Assembly (NCBI GenBank): GCA_963693365.1
Contig: CAVNZM010000016.1
Location: 7,254,001-7,318,000 of the forward strand
Reading direction: 5' to 3'
Source: Amoebidium appalachense
Taxonomy: Eukaryota; Ichthyosporea
Length of the DNA: 64,000 bases
The position numbers and the translations under genes were made by a program. Of the stretch, positions 1-13,528 are shown piece by piece (the stretch's first letter is position 1; each line of letters opens with the position of its first letter). The notes under the pieces were generated by a model. That model was given only the letters and a program-made list of their open reading frames with translations. It did no database searches and was not told the DNA's origin.

Positions 1-1
1 C

Positions 2-721
2 TATCCGGCGTGGCTGACGCAACTTCTCGAAAATCCGGGAATTTCCGAAATGAAAATATCGAAATACGACCTTGCCTGTGCCCGTCTCATGCCTGAAAAA
101 CTCGTGTTTGTACCAGCGTTTGTGGAGGAAATCGAGAACTTTGCACGTGCACACACAGGCTCGGCAGGGCCCGTGGAAAAAGTTGAACCCCTTATGCACG
201 CCCTTCCACCCACCACCGCACACACGGTCGTTTCCTTGGTTGAAGACGAAAAACGGAAAGAAAACGAAAACACAACACCTGTTTGCGCTGTTGACGTTAA
301 CCCAAAAACAGAAAATGAAACGGAAACGAAAAAGGAACCCCTCAAATCGATCGACAAGAAGGGGCTCATGGCGGTAGAGAGAACATTTTTCAAGTGGGTG
401 CGCACCGCGGCATTCTTCGTAGCATTTGGTCTCGCGCTCGCACACATGCAGGGAGGGAAGAGCATTTACGCAAAGGTAGCCATCACCACCACGTGCGCAG
501 ATGCGCTTGTACTATACGCACTTGTGGTGTATCATAGACGTGCACGGCTTATGATTGCAGGGAGAGTTGATACGGATGGGTCTGCGCCTGTGTTCTATAG
601 CAAGTATGCTACCACGGTACTGGGGGTGGGGTTTGTGCTGTTTTTTACTATTTACACGGTGGTGGTGTTTGTGTTGGGTGCGGACACTAGACCATTTTCG
701 TCGGGTAATACGGGTGCGTAG
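2..721 (+). CDS. VTC-type polyphosphate polymerase / vacuolar transporter chaperone, C-terminal part (5' end outside window)
   Basis: The frame is open from base 2 to a TAG at 719-721, so the first ATG (50) is probably internal and the gene or exon begins left of the window. The first ~45 codons (YPAWLTQLLENPG, then ISEMKISKYDLA) resemble the end of the VTC catalytic domain, where family members have a P-W-L-ELL segment followed by a K-[FY]SK/D stretch. A charged Lys/Glu/Asn-rich linker follows. Next comes a DUF202-like membrane domain: VERTFFKWVRTAA begins TM1, a second TM lies around VAITTTCADALVLYALVVY, and a third around TTVLGVGFVLFFTIYTVV. VTC proteins make inorganic polyphosphate from ATP at the vacuole or acidocalcisome membrane and translocate it inward. 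The catalytic residues are not in the window, so activity cannot be judged. The family call is from motif recognition, not alignment. Confidence 0.8.
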   Translation, partial: YPAWLTQLLENPGISEMKISKYDLACARLMPEKLVFVPAFVEEIENFARAHTGSAGPVEKVEPLMHALPPTTAHTVVSLVEDEKRKENENTTPVCAVDVNPKTENETETKKEPLKSIDKKGLMAVERTFFKWVRTAAFFVAFGLALAHMQGGKSIYAKVAITTTCADALVLYALVVYHRRARLMIAGRVDTDGSAPVFYSKYATTVLGVGFVLFFTIYTVVVFVLGADTRPFSSGNTGA

Positions 722-1165
722 CGTGTGTGGTGGTGATGGGGGTACTACGGATTTTGCATGTTAGACAGCCACTTTTCAATGTATGAGGATGTTATTTCAG
801 TGTGGCAGGCTAAAAACGAGAAATTGGCATATTTTATCTTTTCTTTTTCGGTGTTATTTTTTGGAAAATTTGGCTCGGAGCAGAGTAGAGGGTGTCTTAG
901 CTTCACCATTCTTGTGACTAAGAGTACGGCGCCATTGCCCCCCCGTTCCCCAATCTCCTCAAATCCCCATCCCCACTCCATCACCCTTTCGTATCAAGCG
1001 AATTTTTCTAGTTAGAGCTTTTGGCTTTGAGTTTCTATTTGTATGAATGGAGTTAGAAAACCTATGAGTTGTTATACATAGCTAGTGGGGTGATGTGTAA
1101 ATAACCCAACCTTTACACTGATTACGTCTTTGCAATCTTTTTGAAGACGGCTGAAGTGTGAGAAA

Positions 1166-1171
1166 AATAAA
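1166..1171 (+). promoter_or_regulatory. possible poly(A) signal of the VTC gene
   Basis: AATAAA lies about 445 nt after the VTC stop codon, just before the C-rich block at 1218-1300. It is the first canonical signal I see downstream on this strand. Its position fits a 3' end, but the assignment is inference. Confidence 0.35.
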
Positions 1172-1796
1172 CGAATGTTTATTTCGAACCTTGAAAATAC
1201 CCGATCAAGCCTCCCCTACTAACCTCTCCTCACCCCCCCCCCCCCCCCCCTACCTCCCGCCCTTTCCCCTTCCCCTCCCTCCCCCCCTCCCCCCTCCCTG
1301 CATCCTCCAAAATCCGCTCTATCCACATACATGTGCTTTCCCCTCCCTCCTAGGAATGACACCGTGCAGGCTGCGTTGTCCCAAACTGAATTAACATAGC
1401 CATCCCATTCATAACCCCCCCCCCCCCCCCTAAAAAAAAAAAAAAAAAAAAAAAAAGACACTCACTCAGACATCCCTCCTCCCCCTCCTCCCATCTTCAT
1501 TCGTCTCCCTCCCTCCCCTTCCCCCCCCCCCCCCCCCCCTCCCCTCCCCCCCCCCCCCCCAAAAAAAAAGAACGCCACCGCCTCCGCCAATCCACACAAT
1601 GATACAAGAACACGAGTTCGGCCCCCCTCCCCTCCCCCCTCCTCCCACCCCCTCCCCCCCCCCCCCCCCCCCCAGCCCCCCCGGAATAAAAAAAAAACAC
1701 CCCTCCTCCGTTCAAACCTCCTTCTCGATCACGTATACTCATTTTTCCACCACTTAAATCATGGTTTTACCTACACACACATGTGTGTACCACTCA

Positions 1797-2560
1797 ACAC
1801 ACGCAGATGCGCGTGCCGTGCTAGTATCTAACATTAATGCACCAAGGCACCTCACAAACATTATGCACACAGACACATAATAAACTCACTGCACCTGTTT
1901 TCTACAGCAGGCATGCTACCACGGTAGTGGGGGTCGGGTTTGTTCTGTTTTTTACTATATATGCGGTAGTCGGCCCGATACGAGTGTATAGGGTGGGTGA
2001 TGGTGGCGGGGGGTCGTAGGGTTCTTATGATATTGAGTTGTTGGTTTTCAAGTATGATAATATTTGTGTGGCTGGCTAAAAAAGTGAAACTGATAAGTTA
2101 GCAATTTTTTTTTTTGTGTGTGTGCGGGGGAGGGGGGAAGGGGGGGATGAGAGGGGGGGGGGGGGGGGGCTTTTCTTTTTTTTTGCCTTTTTTCCCCCCA
2201 AAGTTTGGAAAGTAGCTACTCGGAGGTATGACTTACCTTCGGGATACTAGTACTTATGAGTGTGAAACCAACCCCCCCCCCCTCTTTCCCTCCGTTCAAC
2301 CGTCTCCCCAAATCCCTCAAACCCCATCCCCACTCCATCTCGCCTTCGCGTTAGGCAAATGTTCTCGTAAGAACTATTTCAATTTATTTTTCTATTTGTA
2401 TTTAGATAACATCCGTGGCCGTAGTGAGATAATATGGAAGTTAACCGAGCCTTAAAAATATGGATATCTTTCAAATCCTTTTTGCTGGGATGCAGTGTGC
2501 GCTAAACAAACGAACGTTAATTCGAAACACTGAAATTTCTGAACTTCCCTTAATTTCATC
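1797..2560 (+). pseudogene. decayed tandem duplicate of the VTC gene 3' end
   Basis: Bases ~1797-2019 repeat the last VTC coding segment. The peptide APVFYSRHATTVVGVGFV matches APVFYSKYATTVLGVGFV of the upstream gene, followed by LFFTIYAVV versus LFFTIYTVV, after which the two reading frames end differently. Similarity continues through the 3' flank. Both copies have a 'TGTGGCTGGCTAAAAA'-like block after the stop, then a T-rich stretch, then a CCCCATCCCCACTCCATC block (copies near 968 and 2318). Both end with an 'AAACGAACGTTAATTCGAA'-like block (near 1169 and 2508). The offset is about 1.3 kb. No upstream VTC catalytic part is present, and the copy starts without a clear start codon, so it is most likely a non-functional remnant of a local duplication. 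Confidence 0.7.
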
Positions 2561-2686
2561 CCCTCCCCCCCCCCCCTCCCCCCCCTCCCTCCCTCCCCCC
2601 CTTTTCCCCCGGTGCACCCTCAAAGCTCCCCCCTTCCACCAACTTGCCTATGTATGGCACCTATGTCGCCCCAAATCCTTTTCAAC

Positions 2687-2706
2687 TATATCACATCCAT
2701 ACCTCC

Positions 2707-2740
<34 letters not shown>

Positions 2741-3026
2741 CCCCCTCTTCCCCCTCTTTCCTCAGGCCGCTCCCGCAGCTAATCCACATACTGTACACAA
2801 ACCCTCTCCCCCCCCCCCCCCCCCCCCCCGCCCCCTCCCTTCCCCCCGTTGGGCCCTCCTTCTCGATCACATGTTCAGCTGCCCACCACCTAAACCATGG
2901 TTCTACCCACACCCACACACGTGGTGGGTGTGGGTAGAACCATGGTTTAGGTGGGTGGGTAGAACCATGGTTTAGGTGGTGGGCAGCTGAACATGTGATC
3001 GAGAAGGAGGGCCCAACGGGGGGAAG

Positions 3027-3062
<36 letters not shown>

Positions 3063-3127
3063 AGGGTTTGTGTACAGTATGTGGATTAGCTGCGGGAGCG
3101 GCCTGAGGAAAGAGGGGGAAGAGGGGG

Positions 3128-3160
<33 letters not shown>

Positions 3161-3181
3161 GGAAGGTATGGATGTGATATA
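2687..3181. repeat. ~490-bp inverted repeat (near-perfect palindrome)
   Basis: The left arm begins TATATCACATCCATACC (2687-2703) and the right arm ends with its reverse complement (3165-3181). Between them every unique block is mirrored: the (CA)n run, CCCCTCTTCCCCCTCTTTCC, TAATCCACATACTGTACACAA, the CCCGTTGGGCCCTCC block, and CCATGGTTCTACCC near the centre. The centre is around 2920-2950, where the right arm holds one extra copy of a ~24-nt GGGTAGAACCATGGTTTAGG unit. Arms differ mainly in poly-C/G length. Identical Pro/His-rich frames on both strands confirm the symmetry. It could be a genuine inverted duplication or a fold-back assembly artefact. Confidence 0.9.
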
Positions 3182-3398
3182 TCCTTCTGTTCAATCAAAA
3201 GGGTTGTCTTGCCAAATCCAATCGCATACTGAAGTCTTGTTCTTCAACCACAGATCTGTCTTAAAAGGCTATGCATAAACTGTCCCCCCCCCCCCCCCCC
3301 CCCCTCCTCCTCCCTCCCGGCGCCCCAAACACACGAGCACCGTGCGAGCGGTCACACACACAAACTTTGTGACATACGCATGCCCACACGCACGTGTG

Positions 3399-7015
<3,617 letters not shown>

Positions 7016-7038
7016 TGCACACACATCACAAGGCAAAC

Positions 7039-8072
7039 ATGGCGCTCAGTAACCATTTCAAATCTGCCAGAGCCTCTTTTGAGACACTCATGGCTGCCTT
7101 TGCAAAAGAAAAACGTGCGCTAGAGAAGGAGAAAGAGCAGTGGGCAAGCATGGAGCTTAAGCTTGACACCAGCAACCTGCAAGACCCCATCACCCTCAAC
7201 GTGGGGGGCACCCATTTTGCCCTCACCCTCAAGGACCTGACCAGCAAGGAGGGCTCGCACTTTTCCGCCATGTTTTCGGGCCGCTGGGCAGCAAAAGTGG
7301 ATAAGAACGGAGCATTTTTCATCAACAGAAGCCCCGTAGTTTTTCACTATGTAGCAGACCAACACCTGCGCGGAGGGAAGACCCCTAGGGCCTGTAGACC
7401 TCCTTTCGCCTCTGGAAAAGAAACGGCTAAAGGCAGACGCAGAGTTTTACCGTTTGGATGCGCTGGCAAAGAAGGTTGCTGGTCCCGGTGAGGCCACAGA
7501 GCCTGGCAAAAGTATTGTAGGGGAATTGAAGTTCATGTCTGAGGGTACTACTTCACGACAGAGAGCTTTCAAAGAAACACCGAAAGGCTACAAAGTCGTT
7601 TTTTGGCACGTATTTTTATGCCGAAAACTGTACGATTGTAGGTCCGGATATGGTGTGGCCTTCCTCTGGCCGAGCCGAAGTTCGTGTGAAATACGAATAC
7701 AGTGGGTCAGCCAACAAGGCAATGATAGGCATAGCACCGTCAAGGAGGGTTAATTGTTGCTGCTGCAAAGGCCGGCACTAACATACTTCGTGGCTCCCTG
7801 CTCAACAAATGCACATGTGGGTGGTTTCTGTGTGTACGTCCTACACAGCGAAGAAGGGCTAGAAGGTGAAGCATACACACGAAGGGCAGTGCCCAATGGT
7901 GCCATGGTGGGAATTCGTCTGCACAGTGACGGGAAGGTTTCGTTTGCAGTCGACGGGATGGACTATGGCGCGGCATAGTAGTATTCCTGCTGGGTTGCAG
8001 TGCAGGGTGGCTGTGGTTCCCTGTTATCGAGGTGCTAGTGTGGAACCATTGCGGGACTCGGACTGTGAGTGA
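7039..8072 (+). pseudogene. broken KCTD-like BTB/POZ plus SPRY-domain gene
   Basis: ATG 7039 opens a frame with a short charged coiled-coil lead (KEKRALEKEKEQW), then a T1/KCTD-type BTB domain: ITLNVGGTHFALTLKDLTS, HFSAMFSGRWA, FFINRSPVVFHYVAD. Near 7365 the homology moves to another frame, where LSPLEKKRLKADAEFYRLDAL continues the BTB end. A SPRY-like domain follows but is scattered over frames: VRVKYEYSGSANKAMIGIA (~7685-7735), then GIRLHSDGKVSFAVDGMDYG (~7910-7970), then IPAGLQCRVAVVPCYRG to a stop at 8072. A TAA lies at 7751-7753 in the frame used on both sides of it. At least four disruptions, with no introns that would repair them, indicate a pseudogene. Intact BTB-SPRY proteins are usually adaptors for Cullin-type ubiquitin ligases, but no function is claimed here. 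Sequencing indels could explain some frameshifts but not all. Confidence 0.7.
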
Positions 8073-8793
8073 GAAAGTGACTCCGAACCACAAGCCCTGG
8101 CACAGGCACGTCTCTACACTAGCAAATAGCATTGCTAGCACATGTACAGTGGGTTTGTTGAATTTTTCACTGCCAGTGCGTGTATGTACACCGTCTGTAG
8201 TTGTTACAGTATTCCTGTTCAAGTTTTTGTGTTCATCCGGAATGATTGTGTTCGATATGCCGGATAACATTTATATGTAGTTTAAAAGATGTTTCACAGA
8301 TTGACATCATGAGAATTATCATAACGGTGAACTCGAAGGTTACCTATACGAGTAGGAATGAGGGCCTACAAGTCACATGTGTATAGTTTTATGGGCTCAG
8401 TACCAGCATGTTTTCTCCTGGTTAGTAATAGGCAGGTGCAAGTAGGCCCCTGCAGAGCTCGAGCCTCAGGGTAAATTTATCAGAGTCACATGTACACGAA
8501 CCTTTTACACGAGGTGAATAATTATAATTGGGCACAAAAAGTCTTCCTGACTGACCGGCACAAGAACAGGGAACTTGTTGAGCAATGCGATTTTTTTCGG
8601 ACGTGTACTCAATGCTCGAACAACTTGGCTTGGCCTTGTTAAACGGTTTACCCTGCAAGAAATATTACGAGATACTGTATATCTACTCGCCGACGGTCTC
8701 AACAGACTGTACCGTGTATCATAGTCAAAAGTATTACCAACTATACTGAGTATAGAACTCTTACTAAGCCTCGGCCCTGGGAACCCCAACGGA

Positions 8794-8832
<39 letters not shown>

Positions 8833-9300
8833 CCTCCTCCCCCCACACATTACACAATTCAATTCATTGAACCGTAAAATATCCTGTGCAAAAACTGTAG
8901 CTATTTCTCCTGGCCATGGCATATGCAGAAACTTCATGAAACGGACGCAGGACTCATCATGATAAGTTTGGGCCCGTGTGTGTATACGTGATGTGGGTGT
9001 TGTGTGTGTCCAAAGCACACGAAAAGAGCTGGTGTGGTCGTTAAGTTGAACACACGTATGTTGCTCTCCGATTAGGGCTTTGTTCCCGTATCCTAGCTCT
9101 TTCGTGCTCAACCTGCAGCATTCCGGTCACAGAACCTCACACGGCCGCAACTCTATAGCAGCAGAGTCATTTCCTGCAGTTTTTATCACCAATAGCATGA
9201 AAGAGTCAGTCCAAAAGGAAACCAGTTATCATCAGCTACAGAAAATATACAGGAGCTTGGAATAGTGATCACGGTAATGCCGTGGTGACATGATCATAAC
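8073..9300. other. spacer without supportable gene
   Basis: Mixed unique sequence interrupted by a ~43-nt poly-C tract (8787-8829). No frame shows domain similarity or coding bias. Confidence 0.45.
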
Positions 9301-9307
9301 ATTGTTT

Positions 9308-9357
9308 CCAGCCTCGGTCGGAGGATGGGTTTTTCCCAGCCTCGGTCGGAGGCTGGG
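9308..9357. repeat. tandem pair ending in a perfect hairpin
   Basis: The motif CAGCCTCGGTCGGAGG-TGGG occurs twice in 50 nt. The second copy forms a perfect stem: CCCAGCCTC (9335-9343), loop GGTCG, GAGGCTGGG (9349-9357). The first copy has one mismatch (GGATGGG). No T-run follows and there is no adjacent gene end, so its role is unknown. Confidence 0.7.
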
Positions 9358-9439
9358 TTATAGAAGATAGAGAGGGGTATGGGGGGAGGAAGGACTGAGC
9401 TGTTTGCCGGCAATCAGCTATGTAGCAGAATAGATGGTG

Positions 9440-10130
9440 GGGACCTCCAATCAGGTGCGTTAATCTAACCGGATCTAGGAGAGTGGCGTTCCTTTTTGGA
9501 CCTCTTGGCCAATTAAAAAGCTAGGAAAAAAAGCAAAGCCTTACAGGGCTAAAGTTCCTGGTGACATTAATCGAAAACAGCATTGTGTGATTGGTGCACT
9601 GAAAGTTAGATCACCTGTCAACAATCGTAGATTGCTGATTCGCCATCGGGATTTTGATTGAATTAAATCATAGAAAACGCAGGCGCATGGATCTATAAAA
9701 CATGTGATCGTCTGCCAATCACCTATTCTACCGCGATCTGGAGCGATGTATTCCGCATCGTGACGCTATTGCACGAGATCGCCATCGATCAAAGATACCA
9801 GATAGTTCTGGCGAGGCGAGCGAAGCGAGCCGCGCCGGGGCGAACGCCGAGCCGAGCGCAAGCGAGGCTCGGCAGTGAGCCCGGACGACCGAGGCTGGGC
9901 CCACAGTAGCCATTGAGCTCATTTATGCCAAACGTCAGAATTCGAAAGCCGCAAGGATGGTGCGTCACCGTGCGTGTGAAAAACAAGGTTTTAAAATGGT
10001 CACCCATTGGTGTTAATTAATTTTAATAATTATACAATAGATCTGATTAGTTTTAGACACGTGACGACGGCCGATCTGGGTCAAGGCGTTTCTCCCGCCC
10101 ACCAGAGCGCTCGAGCCCACAGTTTGCATG
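9440..10130 (+). promoter_or_regulatory. CCAAT-rich promoter-like region upstream of the ODC-like gene
   Basis: Direct and inverted CCAAT boxes occur at ~9448, ~9509, ~9591, ~9716 and ~10004. A short GC-rich stretch (9808-9895) contains GGCGAGCGAAGCGAGC-type repeats. Low-repeat unique sequence here contrasts with the microsatellite-rich surroundings. A consensus donor (TTTAG|GTGAGT) at 10190/10191 could close a 5' non-coding exon. The transcription start cannot be located from sequence alone. Confidence 0.4.
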
Positions 10131-10586
10131 CATGAGCTCAGACGGATAAGCGTTTTCTTCTGTATTTTCTGCGTTCGAACGGCTTTTTAGGTGAGTGGCA
10201 CAACAGGTTTCATTAGCTTTTACAAGAAAAAACTGCTCGTTGCTGAAGCGTTGTGAAGGTGTTAATTAGTTGAATCAGCCGTTGAATGGAGTTGTTGAGA
10301 GAATTCTGGTGACGTGCCAAGAAGCCTACGAAGTTGTTCCTATAGCTACTTGAGCGTGTTTGTTACGGGTCGTATTAGGGAAATGACCAGCACAAGCTGA
10401 AAGGAATAATGGTACGCTTTTTATATGGCTATGCAACGGCGTCTAATGACTTTTGACCTCGGCGGTCTGAAATACATCTACTCAAGTGTGACCACGGTCT
10501 GACTTTTTTTTTTCTTTTTCGCCGCAGGGTTTTTTCTGGGGGTGTGGGGCTGCCCTTTGCTGGGCCTTCTGCTGCTGCTTTCTTTC

Positions 10587-11107
10587 ATGTCCCCGACGTC
10601 CGTGTGGTCGGCCTTGGTCCAAGTCCCTCCACGAGCGCAGGACGGGGAGACCTCCGCCTTGGTAAGTGCTCATGTTTCTACCAGGCGGGGCGCACGTATC
10701 CTGGGGATACAAAGGCTTGTGGCCGTGTAGTTGTTATGAAGCTGAACTGAGATATTGGTCTTGGTTCTTTTTCCCCCCCGGCTACAGTTGGTTTTCTCAA
10801 GTCTTTTGCAGCGGCAGCATTTTGCTATTACGTTTTTTGGTCGTAGGCAACTGTTAAGTTCTTCAAGGAACAAATGAATAACCACAGGTTGATCGTTGTT
10901 CATCTTGCAAATTTTGCAGGCAGTGCATCCGTAAGCTCTTTACAAATTTATCAGGTTCATATACCTGGATAGAGAACACATGTTCTGATATTTTTTTGTT
11001 TTCCACATCAGGGGGGAAGCCATTCCAAGGCCTACTGCGCCCACCACCACTCCCTATACCACGACCAGCTCGACTTCAACTTCGTAGCCTTCTCCGACAT
11101 AAGCTGA
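10587..11107 (+). CDS. putative spliced upstream ORF in the leader of the ODC-like mRNA
   Basis: Exon 10528-10661 has a good acceptor (T-run, CGCCGCAG|G) and donor (TTG|GTAAGT). It joins in phase to the exon starting at 11012 (TTTCCACATCAG|G). ATG 10587 then gives a 56-codon ORF, beginning MSPTSVWSALVQVPP and ending NFVAFSDIS, with stop TGA 11105-11107, only 16 nt before the main ATG at 11124. Upstream of that ATG the same frame stays open and very hydrophobic (GCPLLGLLLLLSF) across the possible splice from 10190, with no further AUG back to a stop near 10135, so a near-cognate start is conceivable. The peptide resembles nothing I recognise. It could instead be a separate small secreted or membrane protein. 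The close spacing and shared exon make a regulatory uORF more likely. Confidence 0.45.
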
Positions 11108-11123
11108 GGCCTGACTCATCACG

Positions 11124-13473
11124 ATGTGCATGGCCACCCCTCGTCTTCTCTCTGATGTATCGTTGTGGGAAGAGCAGCTGTTTTTCCCCTCTGATGACCT
11201 GGATAGCAATAGGCAACATGGCACTGTTCGCGACACCCTGTCCACCCTCCTTGCCGACACTGTGGCCACGTCAAGCACCGGCCAGTCTGTGTTTATGATC
11301 GACCTCGGCGTGGTGGCCGAAAACATCGACACCTGGGCTGCAAAGGTGTGTGCACGAATTGGCGGCTGGGATGTGGATGGTCTCCTATGACGGTGGTGTG
11401 CTTGGATGCTTGTGGGTTGATTATTATTAAAGTATTTACGCAAAAGTTTTGTGTGCATGTGCAGGAAGATTTTGAGTAGTAATTACTGTGTGCTTTGTTG
11501 GTTTACACGTGAACAGCTACTGATGTTTCTTTCTGCAGGCGCTCGGTGCCTCTGTAGTGTACTGCGGAGGCAGCAACCAGGACCAGGTGCTGCTGTCTGC
11601 TCTCCTCCACCTGGGTGCTAACCTGGCAGGCGCCAGCAGGGTATGTGGAATTTTTGTCTTTTTTCTCTCTTTCCTTCCTTCTTCTGGAGGATTTATTAAA
11701 TATTATTTGTTTAGTTATGATGAGCAGGTTTTATGGTCATGCTGTGTGATATAGAGGATAAAAAGTCTTTTAAGGATTAAGTTTTATCCTCAACAACATC
11801 CAATCGTCGTCTTCTTCTTCTTCTTCTTTTTTTTTTTTGTAAGTGTTCGGCGGCCGTGATGTCCAAAATAACGAGGCATTTGTCTGAACTGCGGTGTGAA
11901 GATTCGTTACCACACTGAGCCGCCACAAACCTTTACCCCCCCTCTCCACATACCATATTTGGCTATGGGCACTGACCCCTGATTGGTCCACACAGGGTGA
12001 GCTCCAATCCGCCCTTGATTGCGGTGCCGACCCTTCCCAGCTCCTTTTCTGTGGGCCCGCAAAGACAAACAACGACCTGCGCTGGGCCCAGGAAGTGGGC
12101 ATTGGCAACGCGGTCGTGACGTCACTGCTCGAGCTCACCCGCCTGGCATCTTCCGCACCCACCCTCCCTCTCCTTCTCGAAGTTTCCGCCGCACACCCCC
12201 AATCGTCCTTTCCCCTTTTTGCAGCGGCACAAGCACACGGGCTGCGTGTTGGGGGTGTGGTGGTTACCACGGAGCCCACCACCACCCCTGCCGTGTGCCT
12301 GGAAGCAGTGAGCCAAGCAACAAACTGTGCACAGGCACACGGGCACGTGCTCAGCACCGTGCACGTGGTGTGCACCGACCCCACCGTGCATGCATGTGCC
12401 ACCCTTGTGGGTGCACTGTGCCCGCCCCTCTCTGCGCTCTCTCTCTCGATCTGCGGCTGGCTGGGCCCTGCCGTGGCCTCGGAGGCTTACGCCCTGGCTG
12501 TGGCTGTCGTCGACCCCCCGGTAGGTGCCCTAACAATTAAGCCGGCTTTTCCCCGTGGTGTCTTTATCTGACATGGTGTCTTTATCTGACAAGGGAGTAG
12601 TGTGTGGAAAGGAGATCGCAGCAGATATGGGAAAAGCCATTTTCCCATGGGAAGTAGAACCGACAATAGATTAGATCATGTCCCAAGGTGCTGACATGTA
12701 TCACAAAGAAGACATGGTAAACGTTTTGTTGGCTGTGTTTGAAGGATGTAGCATGGGTGGGCAAATGAATGCATGGGACCGTAGATGGGCACGTGATATT
12801 CGCTATGCTGTTTCCTGACGTCATGTGTGTAGGCGCAGGCCAGTGGCTACGACAGCGAGGACTCAGCCATTGGCTGGGAGCCAGCCTGCACCCCACCACG
12901 TGTGCAGCACGTGCCTGGCCAACAGACGTGCACCATCAGCGGTACGTGCTGTGTGTTTGGGGGGGGGGGGGGGGAAGAGAGAGAGAGAGGCCAACAGAGA
13001 GACGTGTGTAGCTAGGGGGATAGTTTCTGTTGTGTTGGCAAGTTTCTGTTTTTGGCACTTACACATTCACATTTCGATACAACAGTATGGCAGTATGGGG
13101 TTTGTGCACCTGCACACATGCTGACAATCTTTCCCCCCCAGACGGTGTGTACGGCACGTTCAGCCACGTGCTCTTCAACGGTCCCCACCCACCCCCCTCA
13201 GTGCTGCAGCGCAAGGCCAGCAGCCCCACCCTGCAGCCCACCACCCTTCTAGGCCCTTCTGGCGACACCCTTGACACGGTCTGCACACACGTGGCCCTGC
13301 CCGAGCTGGAAACTGGGGACTGGCTTGTGTTCTTTGGCATGGGATCATGTGCGGTCAGTGACCCCACACCCCTCAACGGTTACACGGCACCTAGACGGCT
13401 GTATGTGAATAGCATGTGGGCTAGCAGGGATGTGCTGGGTCTGGATATGGTCCCTGCCGAGCTAGTGCACTGA
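11124..13473 (+). CDS. ornithine-decarboxylase-fold pseudoenzyme, antizyme-inhibitor-like
   Basis: Five exons join in phase: 11124-11345, 11539-11640, 11996-12520, 12833-12941 and 13142-13473 (TGA), 429 residues. A TGA in frame just upstream supports ATG 11124. The order of segments follows ODC: VFMIDLG (~56-62), then VVYCGGSN (80-87) where ODC has PFYAVKCN, LLFCGPAKTNNDLRWAQEVG where ODC has the antizyme-binding IIYANPCKQVSQIKYAANNG, then ASEAYALAV, DGVYGTFSHVLF (320-331), LGPSGDTLD and LPELETGDWLVFFGMGS. Residues essential for PLP catalysis are missing: K69 is G85, the HVGSG and glycine-rich motifs are gone, EPGR is replaced by GWLG, and C360 is Gly. D332 and D361 positions are kept. An active decarboxylase is therefore very unlikely. 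By analogy with vertebrate AZIN proteins it may bind antizyme and protect true ODC. That role is inference. Confidence 0.85.
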
Positions 13474-13522
13474 TGCACTGTTTGATGTATGTTGTGTGTG
13501 CCTGGGCTGGTCCTGGTGCAGT

Positions 13523-13528
13523 AATAAA
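13523..13528 (+). promoter_or_regulatory. poly(A) signal of the ODC-like gene
   Basis: AATAAA lies 50 nt after the TGA, the usual spacing for a short 3' UTR. Confidence 0.7.

Noticed and set aside
9808-9910. GC-rich GGCGAGCGAAGCGAGC block as a bacterial insertion
   Set aside because: Only ~100 nt, no ORF, and similar purine-rich GC repeats occur in eukaryotic promoters; no sign of transfer.
10996-11298. Alternative 100-codon frame over ODC-like exon 1, and antizyme-type +1 frameshift at the uORF stop
   Set aside because: The frame overlaps the ODC-like start in a different phase and shows no antizyme homology; the stop context AGC TGA lacks the antizyme TCC-TGA slippery site and downstream structure I would expect.
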